From assembly GCA_000934455.1 (NCBI GenBank), contig KN889197.1, positions 1,364-23,992 of the forward strand: DNA of 22,629 bases, given 5' to 3'. This document shows positions 20,449-22,629 of the stretch, piece after piece. The notes beneath the pieces are model-generated. The model was not told where the DNA came from. It ran no database searches and was given only the letters and a program-made list of their open reading frames with translations. The DNA is from Apostichopus parvimensis. Its lineage: Eukaryota; Echinodermata; Holothuroidea; Aspidochirotida; Stichopodidae. The translations under genes and the position numbers were made by a program. Numbering within the stretch: the first letter of the stretch is position 1; every line of letters starts with the position of its first letter.

Positions 20449-21208
20449 CTATTTAGAAGAAACAAACGAGGGTGGGTCATGATGAGTGCCATCACTATCG
20501 GGATAAAATTGGGGGTGGGGGAGGGGAGGTACATGTTGCCGTGGGTTCACCAATTGGTAAGCAATATTACTTATATAATGTGTTCTTAGTTATAATTTTC
20601 GATTCAGTTTTTTCTGAAGATCAGATCCTGCCATAGGATCGAAACGTCAGGCCCTCTAATTTTAACAATATAACATATAACCTGAAAATATAAATCAATA
20701 TGGAGATAAACAATGTATTAAACGACTACAATCTCATACAACAACAATCAACGATGCTTAAGATGGAATCTAACAATTAATGACTGTGGTCTCCTCTACG
20801 CGTTTTTTTTTCTCTTCTTCTCAAGTTTGGATGTCTTGTGCTGTTGTTTGCCCTTCAACATACACATAACACTTCAACGCATGCACACGCACACATCACT
20901 TCCACACAAACAACACTTCATGACACGTACACACGCACACAATACTTCAACACCTATATACACTTACAATATATTTGTTTGCCTACCTCACTTGTAAACA
21001 CGAAGTCGGTACTGCTGGTACTAGTGCTGGTACTAGTACTGCTGCTCCCTGAGTTATTGTTGTTGTTATTATTATTATTGTTGTTGTTGCTGCGACGTAA
21101 CATAAACGTGTCAACAATATTCATATCTTCATTAGTAACTGCAACAGCGAGGCATTGGTGAGAAATGGCTAAGACAACCACAAGTACTAAACACAGGGAA
21201 ATCTTCAT
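20365..21208 (-). CDS. Candidate secreted peptide precursor, two exons, family not recognised
   Basis: Proposed coding join(21208..20987, 20448..20365), 101 residues. Exon 1 starts MKISLCLVLVVVLAISHQCL, a clear signal peptide (Lys, hydrophobic core, likely cleavage near residue 21). AVTNEDMNIVDTFML, a dibasic RR (residues 38-39), 12 Asn and a Ser/Thr repeat follow. Donor GAG|GTAGGC; an alternative ACAA|GTGAGG lies five bases earlier and shifts exon 2 into another open frame. Exon 2, after acceptor TTTGTTTCTTCTAAATAG, reads ELMAMFGRMLAIMERLSE then TACCPDAKL and TAG: a Met-rich amphipathic helix with a Cys-Cys pair. A TATA box lies 90 bp upstream. A peptide hormone, defence peptide or other secreted product would fit; none is claimed. 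Signal peptide and promoter are well supported, the exon join less so. Confidence 0.48.
20614..20653 (+). mobile_element. Penelope-type hammerhead-like motif, copy 2
   Basis: CTGAAGA (fits CUGANGA), three spacer bases, stem II GATCCT/AGGATC with loop GCCAT, then GAAACGTC and AGGCC. Stem I does not pair here, because the left side is a T-run. Same orientation as copy 1, 1.5 kb downstream; both are followed by a loosely similar T/A-rich stretch ending ACAATATAA. It lies in the intron of the candidate peptide gene, on the opposite strand. Confidence 0.45.
20855..20952. repeat. Degenerate ACAC-rich minisatellite
   Basis: Variants of AACACTTCAAC / CATGCACACGCACACA recur with an irregular period. 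It lies in the intron of the candidate peptide gene and gives no credible protein. Confidence 0.65.
20987..21208 (-). CDS. Signal-peptide exon of the candidate peptide gene
   Basis: 74 codons from ATG at 21208-21206. An in-frame GTG further upstream exists, but the ATG is the natural eukaryotic start and puts the hydrophobic core at residues 5-16. The 12-Asn run is encoded by an AAC/AAT triplet array at about 21056-21091, so its length probably varies between individuals. Confidence 0.6.
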
Positions 21209-21296
21209 GATGTCGAACGAACGAAGCACGAGTTCCAGAAGGCGAAAAGTGAAAGAAATGTTTTAGTTTTGGCCTGAGTCCTCTGGAGCTTACCAA

Positions 21297-21304
21297 TATA
21301 TATA
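21297..21304 (-). promoter_or_regulatory. TATA box of the candidate peptide gene
   Basis: TATATATA in the minus-strand context GAACTATATATATTGG. A start site about 30 bases downstream would give a 5' UTR of about 60 bases before the ATG at 21208. Confidence 0.5.
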
Positions 21305-21309
21305 GTTCT

Positions 21310-22220
21310 GAAAAGAGGTGCTACTACCATTAACTTTTTAAGACCATCCCGTCTATCCATATCCTTGAAATGCTTTCATCTGATTGGTGGAGATGTCGAT
21401 TTGATTCCCTGGAAGATTTGATCCACAGATAAGTCGAATAGTTAATTACTTCGGGGTCTGGCATAATTAATTATAAGTTGATGAAGTAACGTCTTCAGTG
21501 CCGAACAATAAATGACTTGCAATTTCTTACGCAAATTATAGAATTTCAAAAGACAACATTATTCGTTACTCAATTGTTAGGACATAGCAGTAACTTTGCC
21601 CCTTTTTTGCAACTTTGTAGAGAATCAACTCCCCAGGTAGCACAGAGAATTTTCTTCTTCGTGTATTCAACAATTTGAAACTTTGTAAACATTGTAGGTT
21701 CCAAAAATGTTTTGATTCGACAGGGTGGGGCATGTGAGGATGTAAAAGGAATTTGCCAATGCATATTTTCAATCATGAAACAATGAACTAAATTAAGAAA
21801 CAATTATTATGAAATTATTATTTACTATTTATTAATTTATACATGCATGGAGAGGTGGTACAGAAAATAATGATTGTAATGATCAGAATAGAAAATAGAT
21901 AGATGGATATCATGAATGTGTCGACGTGACTTCGGCCAGCTTCCTTAACTTCCAACACCCTCTCCCCCAGGGATTGAGCAAGTGCATTACAAAATTAACT
22001 CTTAAGTCAGAGACCTTGATACACACTCTCAGACTCATACCTGGTTCCTTTACAGCAGTCTGTGTATCCATGTGATCATAATTATGCTCTGTCTAGTGTC
22101 TAGTGCACATATCACATTTCTTTCTCAATTGAAAAAGTCCCAATATTACAAAGCAATTAGATTGAGAAGTGTGTTAATTCTCATAAGTATGGAGATATGT
22201 TTACGAATTGTATATTGTAA
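21310..22220. other. Upstream flank of the candidate peptide gene; no gene seen
   Basis: AT-rich, no supportable exon on either strand. It may contain promoter elements of the minus-strand peptide gene, but none can be named. Confidence 0.4.
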
Positions 22221-22223
22221 TCA

Positions 22224-22330
22224 TGGGCGTCAATCCAGGGGGGGACGGGGGGACACGTCCCCCCCCACATTTCAATGGGTGGGGGACACAATATCAAATG
22301 TCCCCCCCACACATTTGGAAAAAAAATAGT
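22224..22330. repeat. G-run / C-run repeat fragment (GGGCGTCAATCCAGGGGGGG type)
   Basis: GGGCGTCAATCCAGGGGGGG is followed by alternating G-runs and C-runs (GGGGGACACGTCCCCCCC, GGGTGGGGGACA, TGTCCCCCCCACA), which can fold into GC-rich hairpins. It looks like the end of a dispersed repeat; class unknown. Confidence 0.5.
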
Positions 22331-22504
22331 GTCGTGGCTCTATTTGGTCAGGGCTTACACATCTCAGGATTCATATATCATCGAATATCACTCAATGTTG
22401 CTGAATGGAGAATTCCACCCAGATCTCGTGAGTTGGTACCCTGAGTTCTCCGACAATCTTAAGCTTAGTCTGCCTTGGTAAAACTGACGATAGTTGGAAA
22501 ATTG

Positions 22505-22539
22505 GAGTGCGACAGTCGGAATTTCCGACTGTCGCACTC
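22505..22539. repeat. Perfect hairpin, 17-bp arms, 1-base loop
   Basis: GAGTGCGACAGTCGGAA, T, then its exact complement TTCCGACTGTCGCACTC. Much less AT-rich than its surroundings. No coding or transposon context is seen. Confidence 0.9.
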
Positions 22540-22629
22540 TAGTTTATCTAGGCCTATTCATTTATTCTTGTGATTGTGCATGACCTAAAAATTAAAAAAT
22601 TTCGGTCCAAATTGACCTTTAATCTGTCA

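Noticed and set aside
20838..21161. Plus-strand frame with His/Thr-rich and poly-Leu parts
   Set aside because: Made of the ACAC repeat and the antisense of the Asn/Ser-Thr codons of the minus-strand peptide exon.
1..22629. CRISPR arrays, operons, ribosome binding sites
   Set aside because: Spliced genes, SINE/LTR elements and intron content show a eukaryotic genome; the tandem repeats lack unique spacers.

Overview
This is a stretch of an AT-rich animal nuclear genome. Genes are broken into exons by canonical GT/AG introns of roughly 0.5-2 kb, and repeats of several classes fill much of the space between exons. The two gene families recognised are animal families. The repeats (a tRNA-derived SINE, LINE 3' tails, Penelope-type motifs, inverted-repeat elements and many TAGGCCTA palindromes) suggest a marine invertebrate, most likely a deuterostome such as an echinoderm or hemichordate. 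The species is inference; the sequence does not prove it.

Region 1 (1-7333, minus strand) is most of a GTSE1-like gene. GTSE1 is a microtubule-associated mitotic regulator. Six coding exons (7246-7207, 6702-6651, 6131-5462, 4194-4039, 3277-3148, 1253-1059) join with compatible phases into 414 codons, starting at a real ATG. The 3' end lies beyond position 1. A 0.53-kb AT-rich minisatellite and a 35-bp tandem repeat lie in its introns.

Region 2 (7500-11700) is repeat-rich space between two divergent genes. It holds a complete miniature LTR retrotransposon (7611-8613, two 258-bp LTRs differing at two sites, 4-bp target duplication GAGT), a foldback element with terminal inverted repeats (9244-9479), and two LINE-like 3' tails (about 10985-11363 and 11653-11673).

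Region 3 (12005-13363, plus strand) is a complete small MANBAL-like gene (UPF0239 family) of two coding exons and 81 residues, with one membrane segment. It is divergent to the GTSE1-like gene.

Region 4 (13364-20360) has no confident host gene. It holds short duplications, a tRNA-derived SINE (about 14465-14840), a possible DNA transposon relic with a broken Myb/SANT-like reading frame (about 17193-18552), and two Penelope-type hammerhead-like motifs (19083-19121, 20614-20653).

Region 5 (20365-21304, minus strand) is a candidate secreted-peptide gene. It has a TATA box, a signal-peptide exon with a dibasic site and a run of 12 Asn, and a short second exon with a methionine-rich helix ending in a Cys-Cys pair. 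I do not recognise its family, and it is the best candidate here for something undescribed. The window ends in repeat debris with a perfect 17-bp-arm hairpin (22505-22539).
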